Notes: generated by a model from the letters alone, not told the origin. A stretch of 64,000 nucleotides of DNA from Melastoma dodecandrum (GCA_029817715.1 JARUPY010000268.1:1-64000); one strand, 5' to 3'; shown: positions 8,291 through 18,166, counted from the stretch's first letter. Made by a program: numbers and translations.

Positions 8291-11200
8291 TCACTGCAGG
8301 GATGGCACCCGGGTCGCGCCTGCAAGGTCCCGCGGCGCCGGCCGGGACGGGATGGTCGCCGTGGCCTGCGAGGTCGTGAAGGCCGCGGAGGAGTTCGCTC
8401 GCCGTCACGCGGTCCAGCTGGTCGAAGGCGACGGGCGTCCCGTCGTCTCGCGCGACGGGCAGGCTGAGGCGGAGCCGATCCAACGCGCGCGGCCCGTCGC
8501 CCGCTCTGGGCCTTCCGACCGGAGGCCGGGCGCGAAGTCCAGCGACGCGAGGCCAACGCGCCCGTCCCGCAGCACGACGTCGCGTTCGATGGACCACATC
8601 AGGCCGTTCTCGACGGGAGGGGAGAACCACCAGCCGCGCCCGGCCATGCCGCGCAGCCAGCCGGGATCCACGGCGATCCCGTGGAAGCGGTAGAGGTCCG
8701 CCTTGGCCAGCTCGGCCGCGGACAGGTGATGGACCGACCGGTCGAGCTGGGGGCAGGGCTGGGCGATCCCATCGCGGGCGAACGTTTCCCGCCACGCCGC
8801 CAGGACCGGCGGCAGGAGCTGCAGGGGATGGATGAGGCCGATGCGGCCCGCCGGGTCGGAGAGGGCGTCGGGACGCGGCGCGCCGTCCGCGCCGACGGGC
8901 GCCGCGCCCTCCAGCCGGAAGGTCAGCGCGGGCGAACGGTCCGGCTCGGCCCCGTCGAAGACGCCCCAGACCAGGCGGCGGGCCGCCTGCCCGACGAAGG
9001 GATGTCGGGCGAAACAGGCGAGGAAGGTTTCGGGCGAGACGCGCCGGCCCGTCGCCATCATGGCGTCGAGGCGGGACAGGACGGCCCCGGCCGCCGTCCT
9101 GGCCTCGCGCTTGAGGCCGCGCCAGCGCGCCGCGGCGGCGGGCGGCGTCGGAGCGGCGGGGCTTGGGAAGGGTGGCCGCCACTCGGCCGGCCTCGTCCCG
9201 AACGCGGGGTACCAGGGCCTCGTCGAAGACGATCCTGAACCGGCGCGGGCCGAAGTCAAGGTCCAGCCCGCCCTCGGCGTCGAGGTCGAGGTCGGGCGCC
9301 GTCCGGTCTTCGAGGTCCTTGCGCGTCAGCCCGCGGGACCGTGCCAGGACCTCGAGATGCCGGCGGGCCTTGTCCCGCATTGCTCTTGGCGCCGAGCCTC
9401 CCGGTCAGCAGGACGAGGCGCGTCACCGCCGCGTCGCTGCCGAGATCCGTCAGGGCCTGGATCGCCATGGCGACCTGCGGCAGGGCCCGGCAGGCGGCGA
9501 AGCGCTGGAGGGCGGCGGCGGCGAGCGGCGCGACCGATTCATCGTCGCCGAGCCAGCCCACGGCCCAGATCGCCCAGCCCTGCTGACCCGGCATGCCGGC
9601 CGCCAGCCAGGCGGCCAGGAGGTCGGCGGCGAAGCGGCCGAGGCTCGCGGCCGTGCAGGCCGCCCGGATCTTGGCGACGCCGGCGTGGACCTGGTCGGGC
9701 GTGCTGAAGGACAGGACCTCGCCGAGGGCGAGCACGGCCTCGTCTGGCAGCGCTCCGCCACCCCGCAGCTCCGGCCGCGCGAGCGCCGCCGGGTCGAACC
9801 AGCGCGGGAGCGGGCGGATGCGGTCCGGCGCGAGGGCCAGCTCATCGCCGGCCAGGACCTCGGCCACGGCTTCCCTGAGGTCGAAGCCCGCCTCGGCGTA
9901 GCGCGACAGGGCCTCGGCCAGGGCCCGTGGACCATCGGGCTCGGCCTGCAGGCGCCGGATGGCGGCACCGGCCTCCGCGCGCTTCGCGACCCGCCGGCCC
10001 GACGGCAAGCGGCACGAGGTGGATCAGCGCTACCGCCCGATGGCGCCGCAGCCAGGCGAGCGCGGCCGGCCGGGCGAGGCGGTTCTGCGCCAGGGCCCGG
10101 GTGGCGACCGGCGCGAGTTCGCCCGCGCCGAGGTCGGCAAAATGGTCGAAGCCAACGGCCGGATTATCGGCGATGAGGCCGACGAGCTCCGGCAGGACCT
10201 CTCGGCCGAAGCGCCGCAGCATGGCGCGCGCGAACCCTCTCCGCCACGGCACCAGGGCCAGCAGGGGCCCGCCCCGCCGCCAGAGCCTGAGCGCGAGCTC
10301 GGCCCGGCTGTCGGGCGAGCTCCTCGAAGAGGGGCTCGTAGGGATTCGTCGTCCAGGGAAAGGCCTTGGCGGCGTCCCAGCTGATCCAGCCGGGCCACGA
10401 ACCAGGACAGGACGTGCTCGTCACCCGCCTGGACGGGCACGGGCGCGATGGGGGCCGGAAGGGCGCGCGGGTGGTCGAACACCGGGGCGAGACCGGTTTC
10501 GACCATGGCGATCACGCCGGCGAGGCTCGACAGGGACGGCAGGACCAGGGCGCGGGCCTGGGACGAGCCGAGCCCACGCCCCGCCGGCACCTCGGGCTCG
10601 GCGTCGAAGCTCAGGGGCGTCGCGAGCGTGGCGACGGAGACGATGTGGCGGGCGGGCACCGACCGCGCCGGATCGCGCCAGGGCAAATCGCGGAGGAAGG
10701 CCGGCCAAGTGTCGCGCGGCGCGAGGGCGACCCGGGCGGGGGCGAGCAGGGCTTCGAGCCCCGCGGGCGCGGCGACCTTCGCCCAGGCCAGCACCGCCGC
10801 CGCGCCGTGCCGCGCGACGCAGCCCTCGAGGCGGGCCCGCCGCGCCCCGCCGAGACGGCGGTGGCGTATCGCCCGACCGTCCAGGCCGGGTCGCAGGCTT
10901 CGGCGCGCGCCAGGGCGGCTCTGGCCCAGCTCCGATGCAGGGACCGGCAGGAGAGGGTCGACGGCGCCGTCCTGCCGCGTGGCCAAAACGGCTCTGGCGA
11001 TCGTCGCGCGATCGGCGTCGGCCGCATGGTGCAGCAGCCAGCACAGGGCGGGAAGCGCCGCCTGCCCGTTGCGCGCCGCGACGGCGGCGAGCGTCGCGGC
11101 CAGCCGCGCCGGCCCCATCGCGGCCCTGCGGAAGGAAAAGCTACCCCGGCGCTGGACGCGCCGGTCCGCGACGAGGTCGGGGGGCGCGACTCGGCCAGGA

Positions 11201-11852
11201 GCGCGACGAGCGCGGGGGCGTCGGCCAAGGACGCGCCAGCCGCTTCCGCAGCCTGCAGCACGGCCAGGGGCTGGAGCGCATGCGCTTCGGCCCGGTCGTC
11301 GGCCAGGACGAAGGCCGCCACCGCGGCGGCCGGCCAGCCTTCGGTATCGGCGATCTCGGCGAAAGCCGCCGACGCCTCGGCGTAGCGCGCCTCCGTGGCC
11401 CGGACCAGCGCGCAGCGCGCCGCGAGGAAGAAGGGCTCCGACCAGATCCGGACCTCGTTCGCGGGCGGATCGCCCGGGGCCATGACCCTGACCCGGTCGA
11501 CCGCCGCCGCCAGGTCGCGGCCGCCCTGCCGATCGAGAAGCCAGTCCGCCAGTCCCGCGACGGCCGCGTCGAAAGTGCCCGCCCCGCGGCCGTGAGGGTC
11601 GACGATCAGGTCCGCGTAGAGGAGAGCCGCGCCCGCGCCGGTGAGATAGTCCGGCGGCTCAGCCGGGACGGCGGCGACCAGCCGGTCCCGGGCGGGGCCG
11701 GATCGGGGATCACGCGTCGCCGGCGCTGTCGCCACGAAGCCGTGGAGGGCGGCCCAGCCCGCCGCGGGCCCGCCGCGGGGCCGCGGCCCGGGATAGGTCC
11801 GGGTCGGCAGCGGTGCCGCCCGGAACAACGCGCCCGCGCCGCCCTTCCCCAT
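8291..11852 (-). pseudogene. DUF4132 (MolR/YehI-like) protein with HEAT-like repeats, multiply frameshifted
   Basis: Fragments in all three minus-strand frames, in collinear order, spell one protein of about 1185 residues, close to the roughly 1200 residues I recall for E. coli YehI/MolR. The N-terminal part (11852 to about 11150) is an alpha-rich Ala/Leu region. The middle (about 11118-9370) has HEAT-like units such as LPELVGLIADNPAVGFDHFADLG and WAIWAVGWLGDDESVAPLAAAALQRF in adjacent frames. The C-terminus (about 9250-8291) is the DUF4132 domain, with PLQLLPPVLAAWRETF, GIAVDPGWLRGMAGRGWWF, LRDGRVGLASLDFAPG and LSLPVARDDGTPVAFDQLDRVTASELLRGLHDLAG. At least nine slips are needed, near 11.15, 10.9, 10.8, 10.3, 10.25, 10.0, 9.37, 9.15 and 8.4 kb. 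The molecular role of the family is not established. Confidence 0.7.
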
Positions 11853-11921
11853 GTCGCCCTCGCCCGTGCAATGCTTCGTTGCACATCATGGCATCGGCGA
11901 GGCTCGGCGCGCGACCCGCGA

Positions 11922-12926
11922 TCAGGGCGCCGCGATGCCGGCCTTGTCGGTCACCGCATGGGTCCAGGCGCCCTGGGGCTCCTTGGTGATCACCGGGTCG
12001 GAGCCGGAGGACAGCAGCACCTTGACGGTGTTGGCATAGGCGGCGGGGTCGAGCACACCGGTCGAGCCCTGGGTCAGCTTGTTGACGTCGTCCATCATGT
12101 GCTTCTGGTGCTCCTCGGTCTGGGCCCCCGAGGTGTCGTTGTCGAGCACGATCTTGACGGCTTCGTCGGCATGGGCCTGGGCATAGTCCCAGCCCTTCAT
12201 CGAGGCTTTCACGAAGCGGGCCATGCGGTCGGTGAAGGCGGGGTCCTTCAGCTTGGGTTCGAGCGCGTAGAGCCCGTCCTCCAGCGTCGCCACGCCCTCG
12301 TCGGTGTAGTTGAAGACGACGAGCTGGTCGGGCTTGTAGCCGGCGTCGATGACCTGCCAATATTCGTTGTAGGTCATGGTCGAGATGCAGGCCGCCTGCT
12401 TCTGCAGCAGCGGGTCGACGTTGAAGCCCTGCTTGAGCACCTTCACGCCGCCGGGCGACCCGTCGGGCTTGAGGTTGAGCTTCGACATCCAGGCCAGGAA
12501 GGGATATTCGTTGCCGGCGAACCAGACGCCGAGCGTGTGGCCGGGGAAATCCTTCGGGGTCTTGACGCCGGAATCGGCCCGGCAGGTGAGTTCCAGGCCC
12601 GAGCGCTTGAAGGGCTGGGCGATGTTGACGACGGGCGAGCCCTTCTCGCGCGTCGCCAGGGCCGAGGGCATCCAGTCGACCACGACATCGGCGCCGCCGC
12701 CGGCCAGCACCTGCTCGGGGTTCACGTCCGGCCCGCCGGGCTTGATGGTCACCTCGAGGCCGGCTTCCTTGTAGAAGCCCTTGTCCTTCGCGACGTAATA
12801 GCCGGCGAACTGGGCGTCGGCGACCCATTTCAGCTGCAACGTCACGGCATCGGCGGCGCGGGCCGCGCCCGAAAGCCCCAGGGTCGCGGCGCCGAGCGCC
12901 GCCAGGCCGCAGATCACGCGTCTCAT
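11922..12926 (-). CDS. ABC transporter substrate-binding protein (NMT1/THI5-like), likely pyrimidine uptake
   Basis: A 334-residue periplasmic protein with signal peptide MRRVICGLAALGAATLGLSGAARA (cleavage after ARA). The mature N-terminus VTLQLKWVADAQFAGYYVAKDKGFYKEAGLEVTIKPGGP is the hallmark of the NMT1/ThiY-like family, which binds pyrimidine-like or thiamine-precursor ligands. GADVVVDWMPSALATREKG follows. The start is supported by GAGGGGG about nine bases upstream. It is the last gene of the minus-strand operon, 13 bases after the second permease. Operon partners (dihydropyrimidinase, amidohydrolase) suggest the ligand is a pyrimidine or its dihydro/ureido derivative; thiamine precursors are the alternative. 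Confidence 0.85.
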   Translation of the reverse strand: MRRVICGLAALGAATLGLSGAARAADAVTLQLKWVADAQFAGYYVAKDKGFYKEAGLEVTIKPGGPDVNPEQVLAGGGADVVVDWMPSALATREKGSPVVNIAQPFKRSGLELTCRADSGVKTPKDFPGHTLGVWFAGNEYPFLAWMSKLNLKPDGSPGGVKVLKQGFNVDPLLQKQAACISTMTYNEYWQVIDAGYKPDQLVVFNYTDEGVATLEDGLYALEPKLKDPAFTDRMARFVKASMKGWDYAQAHADEAVKIVLDNDTSGAQTEEHQKHMMDDVNKLTQGSTGVLDPAAYANTVKVLLSSGSDPVITKEPQGAWTHAVTDKAGIAAP

Positions 12927-12939
12927 GGCGATGTCCCCC

Positions 12940-13806
12940 TCAAGATCGGCGCCCGCGGAAGGACGGGTGCCAGAACGTCATGCGGCGCTCCACCAGGGCC
13001 ACGAGCCCGTAGAGCAGCGATCCCGACAGGGCCGCCACCGCGATCGTGGCCCAGACGGTGTCGATGTTCATGCGGCCGACCTCGGCGTTGATGCGGAAGC
13101 CCATGCCGACGATCGGCGTGCCGAAGAATTCCGCCACGATGGCGCCGATCAGCGCCAGGGTGGTGCAGATCTTGAGCCCGTTGAAGATGAAGGGCAGGGC
13201 GGCCGGCAAGCGGAGCTTGCGCAGCGCGACGCCGTAGGGCGCCGCATAGGTGCTCATCAGGTCGCGGTCGAGCGGCGTCGTGGCGCCGAGGCCGGCGTTG
13301 CAGTTCACCAGCATGGGAAAGAACGTCATGGCGGCGACGACCGCGGCCTTGGAGGGCCAGTCGAAGCCGAACCACATGACCATGATGGGGGCGACGCCCA
13401 CCACCGGCAGCGCCGAGACCAGCGTGCCGAGCGGCAGCAGCCCGCGCTGCAGGAAGGGCACGCGGTCGATGGCGAGCGCCACCAGGACACCTCCGCCGCA
13501 GCCGAGCGCGTAGCCGACCGCGAGGCCCTTCATGGTCTGGGCGAAATCCGCGGCCAGCATGGCGGGCGAGGCCGCGATCCGGGCCGCGATGGCGGAGGGC
13601 GGGGGCAGGATCACGGCCGGGACCGCGAAGCCGCGGACCAGCGCCTCCCACCAGAACAGCACCGTGGCGCCGAAGATCAGCGGAACCGCCACGGCGGCGG
13701 CCCGGCCGCCGAGGCCGCGGCGGGGACCGCGCCGCACGATCAGCTCGACCGCCGCCCAGGCGGCGAGCCAGAGCGCCGCGCAGACGAGCCACTGGAGCGC
13801 GCTCAC
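12940..13806 (-). CDS. ABC transporter permease (second of pair)
   Basis: A 288-residue BPD/SsuC-like inner-membrane permease. Hydrophobic spans include LQWLVCAALWLAAWAAVELIV, AVAVPLIFGATVLFWW and GYALGCGGGVLVALAI. The cytoplasmic coupling loop that docks on the ATPase is seen in DRDLMSTYAAPYGVALRKLRLPAALPFIFNGLK. The GTG start at 13806 overlaps the stop of the preceding permease as GTGA, indicating translational coupling. The two permeases differ in sequence, so the transporter is probably a heterodimer in the membrane, served by the ATPase encoded at 14594-15391. Confidence 0.85.
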   Translation of the reverse strand: MSALQWLVCAALWLAAWAAVELIVRRGPRRGLGGRAAAVAVPLIFGATVLFWWEALVRGFAVPAVILPPPSAIAARIAASPAMLAADFAQTMKGLAVGYALGCGGGVLVALAIDRVPFLQRGLLPLGTLVSALPVVGVAPIMVMWFGFDWPSKAAVVAAMTFFPMLVNCNAGLGATTPLDRDLMSTYAAPYGVALRKLRLPAALPFIFNGLKICTTLALIGAIVAEFFGTPIVGMGFRINAEVGRMNIDTVWATIAVAALSGSLLYGLVALVERRMTFWHPSFRGRRS

Positions 13807-14597
13807 CGCCGCCCCCCGGCGCGCCGCAGCACGATGCGCTCGACGGCCGACACGAGGCCGACGAGGCCGGCGCCGCAGAGCGCCGCCACCAGCAGCGCGG
13901 CCCAGATCTGCACGGTCTGCCCGTAGTAGGAGCCGGCGAGCAGGCGCGCGCCGAGGCCCCCGTCCTCGCTCTTCGTCACCTCGGCCACGACCGTGCCGAC
14001 GAGGCTCGCGGCGGCGCCGACCTTGGCGCTGGCGAACAGGAAGGGCAGGCTGGCGGGGAGGCGCAGGACGCGGGGCACCTGTACGCGCGAGGCCGAATAG
14101 CTGCGCAGGAGGTCGAGGTGCAGCGGCTCGGGCGAGCGCAGGCCCTTGGCCATGCCGACCGCGACGGGGAAGAACGACAGGTAGGCGGCGATGACGGCCT
14201 TGGGGAACAGGCCCGTGACCGAGACCTGGGCCAGGATCACCACGATCATGGGCGCCAGGGCCACGATGGGCACGGTCTGACTCGCCACGATCCAGGGCAT
14301 GAGGCCGCGGTCGAGGCTGGGCAGGTGGACGACGAGGAGGCTCAGCACGAAGCCCACGAGGCCGCCGAGCGCGAAACCGACCGCGGTCGCCTCGAGCGTG
14401 ATGCCCGCGTGATAGACGAGCGAGCGCTTGGAGGTCGGGGCGACGTCGAGGACGGAGCGGCCGATCTCGCCCGCGATCTGGTGCGGGGCGGGCAGGCGCG
14501 GGTGCCCCTGCGACCAGGTGCCGGCCACGAAATCGGCCCAGCCCGCCTCGCCGACGCCCGCATTGTCGAAGGCTTGGCGCTGCAGGTCGGCGTTCAT
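13803..14597 (-). CDS. ABC transporter permease (first of pair)
   Basis: A BPD-type permease of 264 residues from the ATG at 14597, which overlaps the ATPase stop as ATGA; an ATG 15 bases further upstream is possible but less likely. It has several membrane segments (for example ATAVGFALGGLVGFVLSLLVV and LAPMIVVILAQVSVTGLFPKAVIAAYLSFFPVAVGMA). The EAA-type loop reads DLLRSYSASRVQVPRVLRLPASLPFLFASAKVG. It precedes its partner permease with a four-base overlap. The position between an ATPase and a ThiY-like binding protein gives the usual architecture of pyrimidine, thiamine-precursor or sulfonate importers. Confidence 0.85.
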   Translation of the reverse strand: MNADLQRQAFDNAGVGEAGWADFVAGTWSQGHPRLPAPHQIAGEIGRSVLDVAPTSKRSLVYHAGITLEATAVGFALGGLVGFVLSLLVVHLPSLDRGLMPWIVASQTVPIVALAPMIVVILAQVSVTGLFPKAVIAAYLSFFPVAVGMAKGLRSPEPLHLDLLRSYSASRVQVPRVLRLPASLPFLFASAKVGAAASLVGTVVAEVTKSEDGGLGARLLAGSYYGQTVQIWAALLVAALCGAGLVGLVSAVERIVLRRAGGRR

Positions 14598-15391
14598 CGC
14601 CACCGCCGCCACACCCGCAGGAACTCCGGCGTCTCACGGATGTCGAGGGTCCGGTCGCGCGGGAAGTCGCAGTCCACGATGTCGTGCACCCGCCCCGGGC
14701 GCGGCGACATGACGACGATCCGGGTCGACAGGAACACGGCCTCCGGGATCGAATGCGTGACGAAGACCACGGTCTTGCCGGTGCGGTCCCACAGGCGCAG
14801 GAGCTGCTCGTTCAGCTTGTCGCGCACGATCTCGTCCAGCGCCCCGAAGGGTTCGTCCATCAAGAGGAGGTCGGGATCGAAGGACAGGGCCCTGGCGATG
14901 GAGGCGCGCTGCTGCATGCCGCCGGACAGCTGCCAGGGAAACTTGTTGCCGAAACCCTTGAGGTTGACGAGGTCGAGCCCCGCCTCGACGCGCCGCCGGC
15001 GCTCCTCGCGCGGCACGCCCATGATCTCGAGCGGCAGGGCGACGTTGCGGGCGACGCTGCGCCAGGGATAGAGCGCCGGCGCCTGGAAGACGTAGCCGTA
15101 GGATCGTTTCAGCCGCGCCTCGCGCGGGCTCATGCCCTTGACGGTCAGCGTGCCCGAGGTCGCCGATTCGAGGTCGCCGATGACGCGCAGCAGCGTGGTC
15201 TTGCCGCAGCCCGAGGGCCCGATGAGCGACACGAATTCGCCGGGGCGGATCGCGAGGTCGACGTGGGACAGCGCGTGGACCGGGCCGTCGTCGGTCTCGA
15301 AGACCAGCGACAGGTCCCGGGCCTCCACGGCCGCCGGGACGGCGGCCGGGACCGGGCGGACCGCCGCCGGGGATGCCGCGGCGAGCCTCAT
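14594..15391 (-). CDS. ABC transporter ATP-binding protein
   Basis: The 265-residue cytoplasmic ATPase of the importer. It shows Walker A GPSGCGKTT, Q-loop (YGYVFQAPALYPWRSV), signature LSGGMQQR, Walker B LLLMDEPFGALDE and the switch histidine in VFVTHSIPEAVFLS. The start ATG at 15391 overlaps the dihydropyrimidinase stop (ATGA). A much longer in-frame open stretch upstream is only the antisense-free shadow of other genes and is not used. The SsuB/TauB/ThiZ-like sequence fits the NMT1-type binding protein at the operon end. Confidence 0.88.
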   Translation of the reverse strand: MRLAAASPAAVRPVPAAVPAAVEARDLSLVFETDDGPVHALSHVDLAIRPGEFVSLIGPSGCGKTTLLRVIGDLESATSGTLTVKGMSPREARLKRSYGYVFQAPALYPWRSVARNVALPLEIMGVPREERRRRVEAGLDLVNLKGFGNKFPWQLSGGMQQRASIARALSFDPDLLLMDEPFGALDEIVRDKLNEQLLRLWDRTGKTVVFVTHSIPEAVFLSTRIVVMSPRPGRVHDIVDCDFPRDRTLDIRETPEFLRVWRRWR

Positions 15392-16818
15392 CGGCGCGCG
15401 ACCGCCTTGGGCGCCGTCACGTCGCGCCAGCGGCGCAGCGCCTTGGCGTCCGACGGGAAGGGCCGGCGCGGCACGAAGCGGCCCCGGCCCGGCTCGGCCA
15501 GGACCTTGCCGCCTTCCACCACGACGTCGCCGCGCGACAGGACCGTGCGGGGGAGGCCCTCGCAGGCGAAGCCCTCGAAGACGTTGTAGTCGATGGCCGA
15601 GACCTGGGTGGCGGCCGAGATCGTCTTCGTGGCCTTGGGGTCCCAGACCACGATGTCGGCATCGGCCCCGACCGCGACCGACCCCTTGCGGGGATAGAGG
15701 TTGAGGATGCGGGCGATGTTGGTGGAGGTGACGGCGACGAATTCCTCGGGCGTCAGCCGGCCCTGGCCGACGCCGCGCGTCCAGAGCACCGGCATGCGGT
15801 CCTCGAGGCCGCCGGTGCCGTTGGGGATCCTGGTGAAGTCCGAGCGGCCGAACCGCTTCTGCTCGGTGGTGAAGGCGCAGTGGTCGGTGGCCACCACCTG
15901 GAGCGAGCCGGCCCGCAGCCCGTTCCACAGATCGTCCTGGTTGAGCTTGTCGCGGAAGGGCGGGGACATGACGCGCCGCGCCGCATGGTCCCAATCGGGA
16001 TTGAAATACTCGCTCTCGTCGAGCACGAGATGCTGGATCAACGGCTCGCCGTAGACGCGCTGGCCGTTGGCCCGCGCCCGGCGGATCGCCTCGTGGGCCG
16101 GGATCGACGACGTATGGACCACGTAGAGCGGCACCCCGGCCTGCCAGGCCAGCATGATGGCGCGGTTGGCGGCCTCGCCCTCGACCTCGGGCGGCCGCGA
16201 ATAGCCGTGGCCCTCGGGTCCGGTGATGCCGGCCGCCAGGAGTTCCGCCTGCAGCGCCGCCACCACGTCGCCGTTCTCGGCATGGACGAGCGGCATGGCG
16301 CCGAGTTCGGCGCAGCGCTTGAACGAGGCGAACATCTCCTCGTCGTTCACCATCAGGGCCCCCTTGTAGGCCATGAAGTGCTTGAAGGTCGTCACGCCCC
16401 GCGCCACCACCTCGGCCATCTCGGCCCGGATCGCCTCGGACCAGGAGACGATGCACATGTGATAGGCGTAGTCGGTCGCCGCCGTGGCGGACCGCCGGTC
16501 CCAGTCGGCCCAGGCGTCCATCAGCTTCTGGCCATGGGAGGGGATGCAGAAATCCACCACCATGGTGGTCCCCCCTGCCAGGGCGGCGCGCGTGCCGCTC
16601 GCGTAGTCGTCGGCCGTCGTGGTGCCCATGAAGGGCATCTCGAGATGGGTGTGGGGATCGATGCCGCCCGGCATGACCAGGCAACCCGCCGCGTCCAGCA
16701 CCGTGTCGCCCGCGAGATCCGGCCCCACGGCCGCGATGCGGCCGTCCTCGACCAGGACGTCGGCCGGAAAACTCCGCGCCGCCGTCACCACCGTGCCGCC
16801 CTTGATGACCGTCGCCAT
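15388..16818 (-). CDS. hydA: dihydropyrimidinase / D-hydantoinase
   Basis: Opens the ring of dihydrouracil or dihydrothymine to N-carbamoyl-beta-amino acids, the second step after PreTA. It is a cyclic amidohydrolase with metal ligands HTHLE near residue 60, the lysine carboxylated in family members in TTFKHFMAYKGALM, histidines in PLVHAENGD and YVVHTSSIPAH, and the metal aspartate in VVATDHCAF. Length (476 residues) is usual. I choose the ATG at 16818 because a strong GGAGGAAGG site lies just before it; the GTG 15 bases upstream lies on that site. About 40 bases separate it from the amidohydrolase upstream and it overlaps the ABC ATPase downstream. Confidence 0.92.
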   Translation of the reverse strand: MATVIKGGTVVTAARSFPADVLVEDGRIAAVGPDLAGDTVLDAAGCLVMPGGIDPHTHLEMPFMGTTTADDYASGTRAALAGGTTMVVDFCIPSHGQKLMDAWADWDRRSATAATDYAYHMCIVSWSEAIRAEMAEVVARGVTTFKHFMAYKGALMVNDEEMFASFKRCAELGAMPLVHAENGDVVAALQAELLAAGITGPEGHGYSRPPEVEGEAANRAIMLAWQAGVPLYVVHTSSIPAHEAIRRARANGQRVYGEPLIQHLVLDESEYFNPDWDHAARRVMSPPFRDKLNQDDLWNGLRAGSLQVVATDHCAFTTEQKRFGRSDFTRIPNGTGGLEDRMPVLWTRGVGQGRLTPEEFVAVTSTNIARILNLYPRKGSVAVGADADIVVWDPKATKTISAATQVSAIDYNVFEGFACEGLPRTVLSRGDVVVEGGKVLAEPGRGRFVPRRPFPSDAKALRRWRDVTAPKAVARR

Positions 16819-16857
16819 GCCTTCCTCCGTCACGATTGTCTCGCCGCGACCGCCGCG

Positions 16858-18105
16858 TCAGTCGACCACTTCGGCGGTCTCCAGCACGGCGTGGAGCAGC
16901 ACCTGCGCGCCGGCGCTGGCCCAGGCGGGCGAGATCTCCTCGGCCTCGTTGTGGCTGATGCCGCCGACGCAGGGTGTGAAGATCATGGCGCTCGGTGCGA
17001 CGCGTGCCAGGTAGCAGGCGTCGTGCCCGGCGCCCGACACGATGTCGCGGTGGCTGAAGCCGCCGCGCTCGGCGGCGCGGCGCACCGCCCCGACGCAGCC
17101 CGGGTCGAAGGGCACGGGCGGGTATTCGAAGACCTGCCTGACCTCGGCCTCGAGCTTCGCCGCGGCGCAGATCTCCGCGATCCCGTCCCGCAGCGCGCGG
17201 TCCATGGCGACCAGGACGTCGTTCTCGGGGTGGCGGAACTCGCAGGTCAGGAACACCTCGCCCGGGATGACGTTGCGCGAGCCCGGATAGGGCTGGAGCA
17301 TGCCCACCGTCGAGACCGCCAGGGGCGGATGGGCGAGACCGATCCGGTTCACGAGTTCGACGATCCGCGCCGCGCCCAGGAGGGCGTCGCGCCGCCGCGG
17401 CATCGGGGTGGAGCCGGCGTGGCTCTCGAAGCCGACGAGCGTGACCTCGTACCAGCGCTGGCCCTGGCCGTGGGTGACGACGCCGATGTCGATCCCCTCG
17501 TCCTCCAGGATCGGGCCCTGCTCGATGTGGAGTTCGAACATGGCGCGGAGGGGTCGCCCGCCGCAGGGCACCTCGCCCTTGAAGCCGATCCGCGCGAGCT
17601 CGTCCCCGAGCCTCTTGCCGTCGCGATCCTCGATCGCATAGGCCTGCTCGAGCGTGTAGGCGCCGGCGAAGACGCCGGACGACACCATGGCGGGGGCGAA
17701 TCGGGACCCTTCCTCGTTGGTCCAGTTGGCCACCTCGATCGGGTGGCGGGTGCGGATGTTGAGGTCGTTCAGCGAGCGGAGCACTTCGAGGCCCGCCAGG
17801 ACCCCGAGCACGCCGTCGAACTTGCCGCCGGTCGGCTGGGTGTCGAGGTGGCTGCCCATCATCACGGGCGGCAGGCCCTCCTCCGTGCCGGGGCGCCGGG
17901 CGAACATGTTGCCCATCGCGTCGACCGTCAGGCCGAGGCCGGCCTCGCGGCACCAGCGCGCGAAGAGCTCGCGGCCCTGCTTGTCGACGTCCGTCAGGGT
18001 GAGGCGCTTGCAGCCCCCCTTCGGCGTGGCGCCGATCCGCCCCATCTCCATCAGGCTGTCCCACAGGCGCGCGCCGTCGATGCGGATGTTGGACGGATCT
18101 GGCAT
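16858..18105 (-). CDS. Zn-dependent amidohydrolase, beta-ureidopropionase / N-carbamoyl amino acid hydrolase
   Basis: A 415-residue M20-family hydrolase (hydantoinase/carbamoylase type). Metal-binding motifs are MMGSHLDTQPTGGKFDGVLG, NWTNEEGSRF and ELHIEQGPILE, and the dimerisation region has RDALLGAARIVELVN. SGAGHDACYLARVAP and GISHNEAE are the typical C-terminal ligands. In context it should hydrolyse N-carbamoyl-beta-alanine or N-carbamoyl-beta-aminoisobutyrate, the last step of reductive pyrimidine breakdown; allantoate amidohydrolase is a family alternative. It is the first gene of the minus-strand operon, divergent from the TetR gene across an 83-base intergenic region with a candidate operator. 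Confidence 0.88.
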   Translation of the reverse strand: MPDPSNIRIDGARLWDSLMEMGRIGATPKGGCKRLTLTDVDKQGRELFARWCREAGLGLTVDAMGNMFARRPGTEEGLPPVMMGSHLDTQPTGGKFDGVLGVLAGLEVLRSLNDLNIRTRHPIEVANWTNEEGSRFAPAMVSSGVFAGAYTLEQAYAIEDRDGKRLGDELARIGFKGEVPCGGRPLRAMFELHIEQGPILEDEGIDIGVVTHGQGQRWYEVTLVGFESHAGSTPMPRRRDALLGAARIVELVNRIGLAHPPLAVSTVGMLQPYPGSRNVIPGEVFLTCEFRHPENDVLVAMDRALRDGIAEICAAAKLEAEVRQVFEYPPVPFDPGCVGAVRRAAERGGFSHRDIVSGAGHDACYLARVAPSAMIFTPCVGGISHNEAEEISPAWASAGAQVLLHAVLETAEVVD

Positions 18106-18166
18106 GAGGGGGCTCGCGGCACGGCGCCGACGGAACCGCGGCGACTGCCGTCAAGTTATCGTCACT

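Noticed and set aside
9927..13091. Very long plus-strand open frame (1054 codons)
   Set aside because: It is antisense to the DUF4132 gene and the ABC binding protein; its product is Arg/Gly/Pro low complexity with no domain, as expected from high GC DNA.
14637..18154. A single 1186-codon minus-strand frame ending in the ABC ATPase
   Set aside because: Only the last 265 codons show motifs; upstream it overlaps dihydropyrimidinase and the amidohydrolase in another frame.
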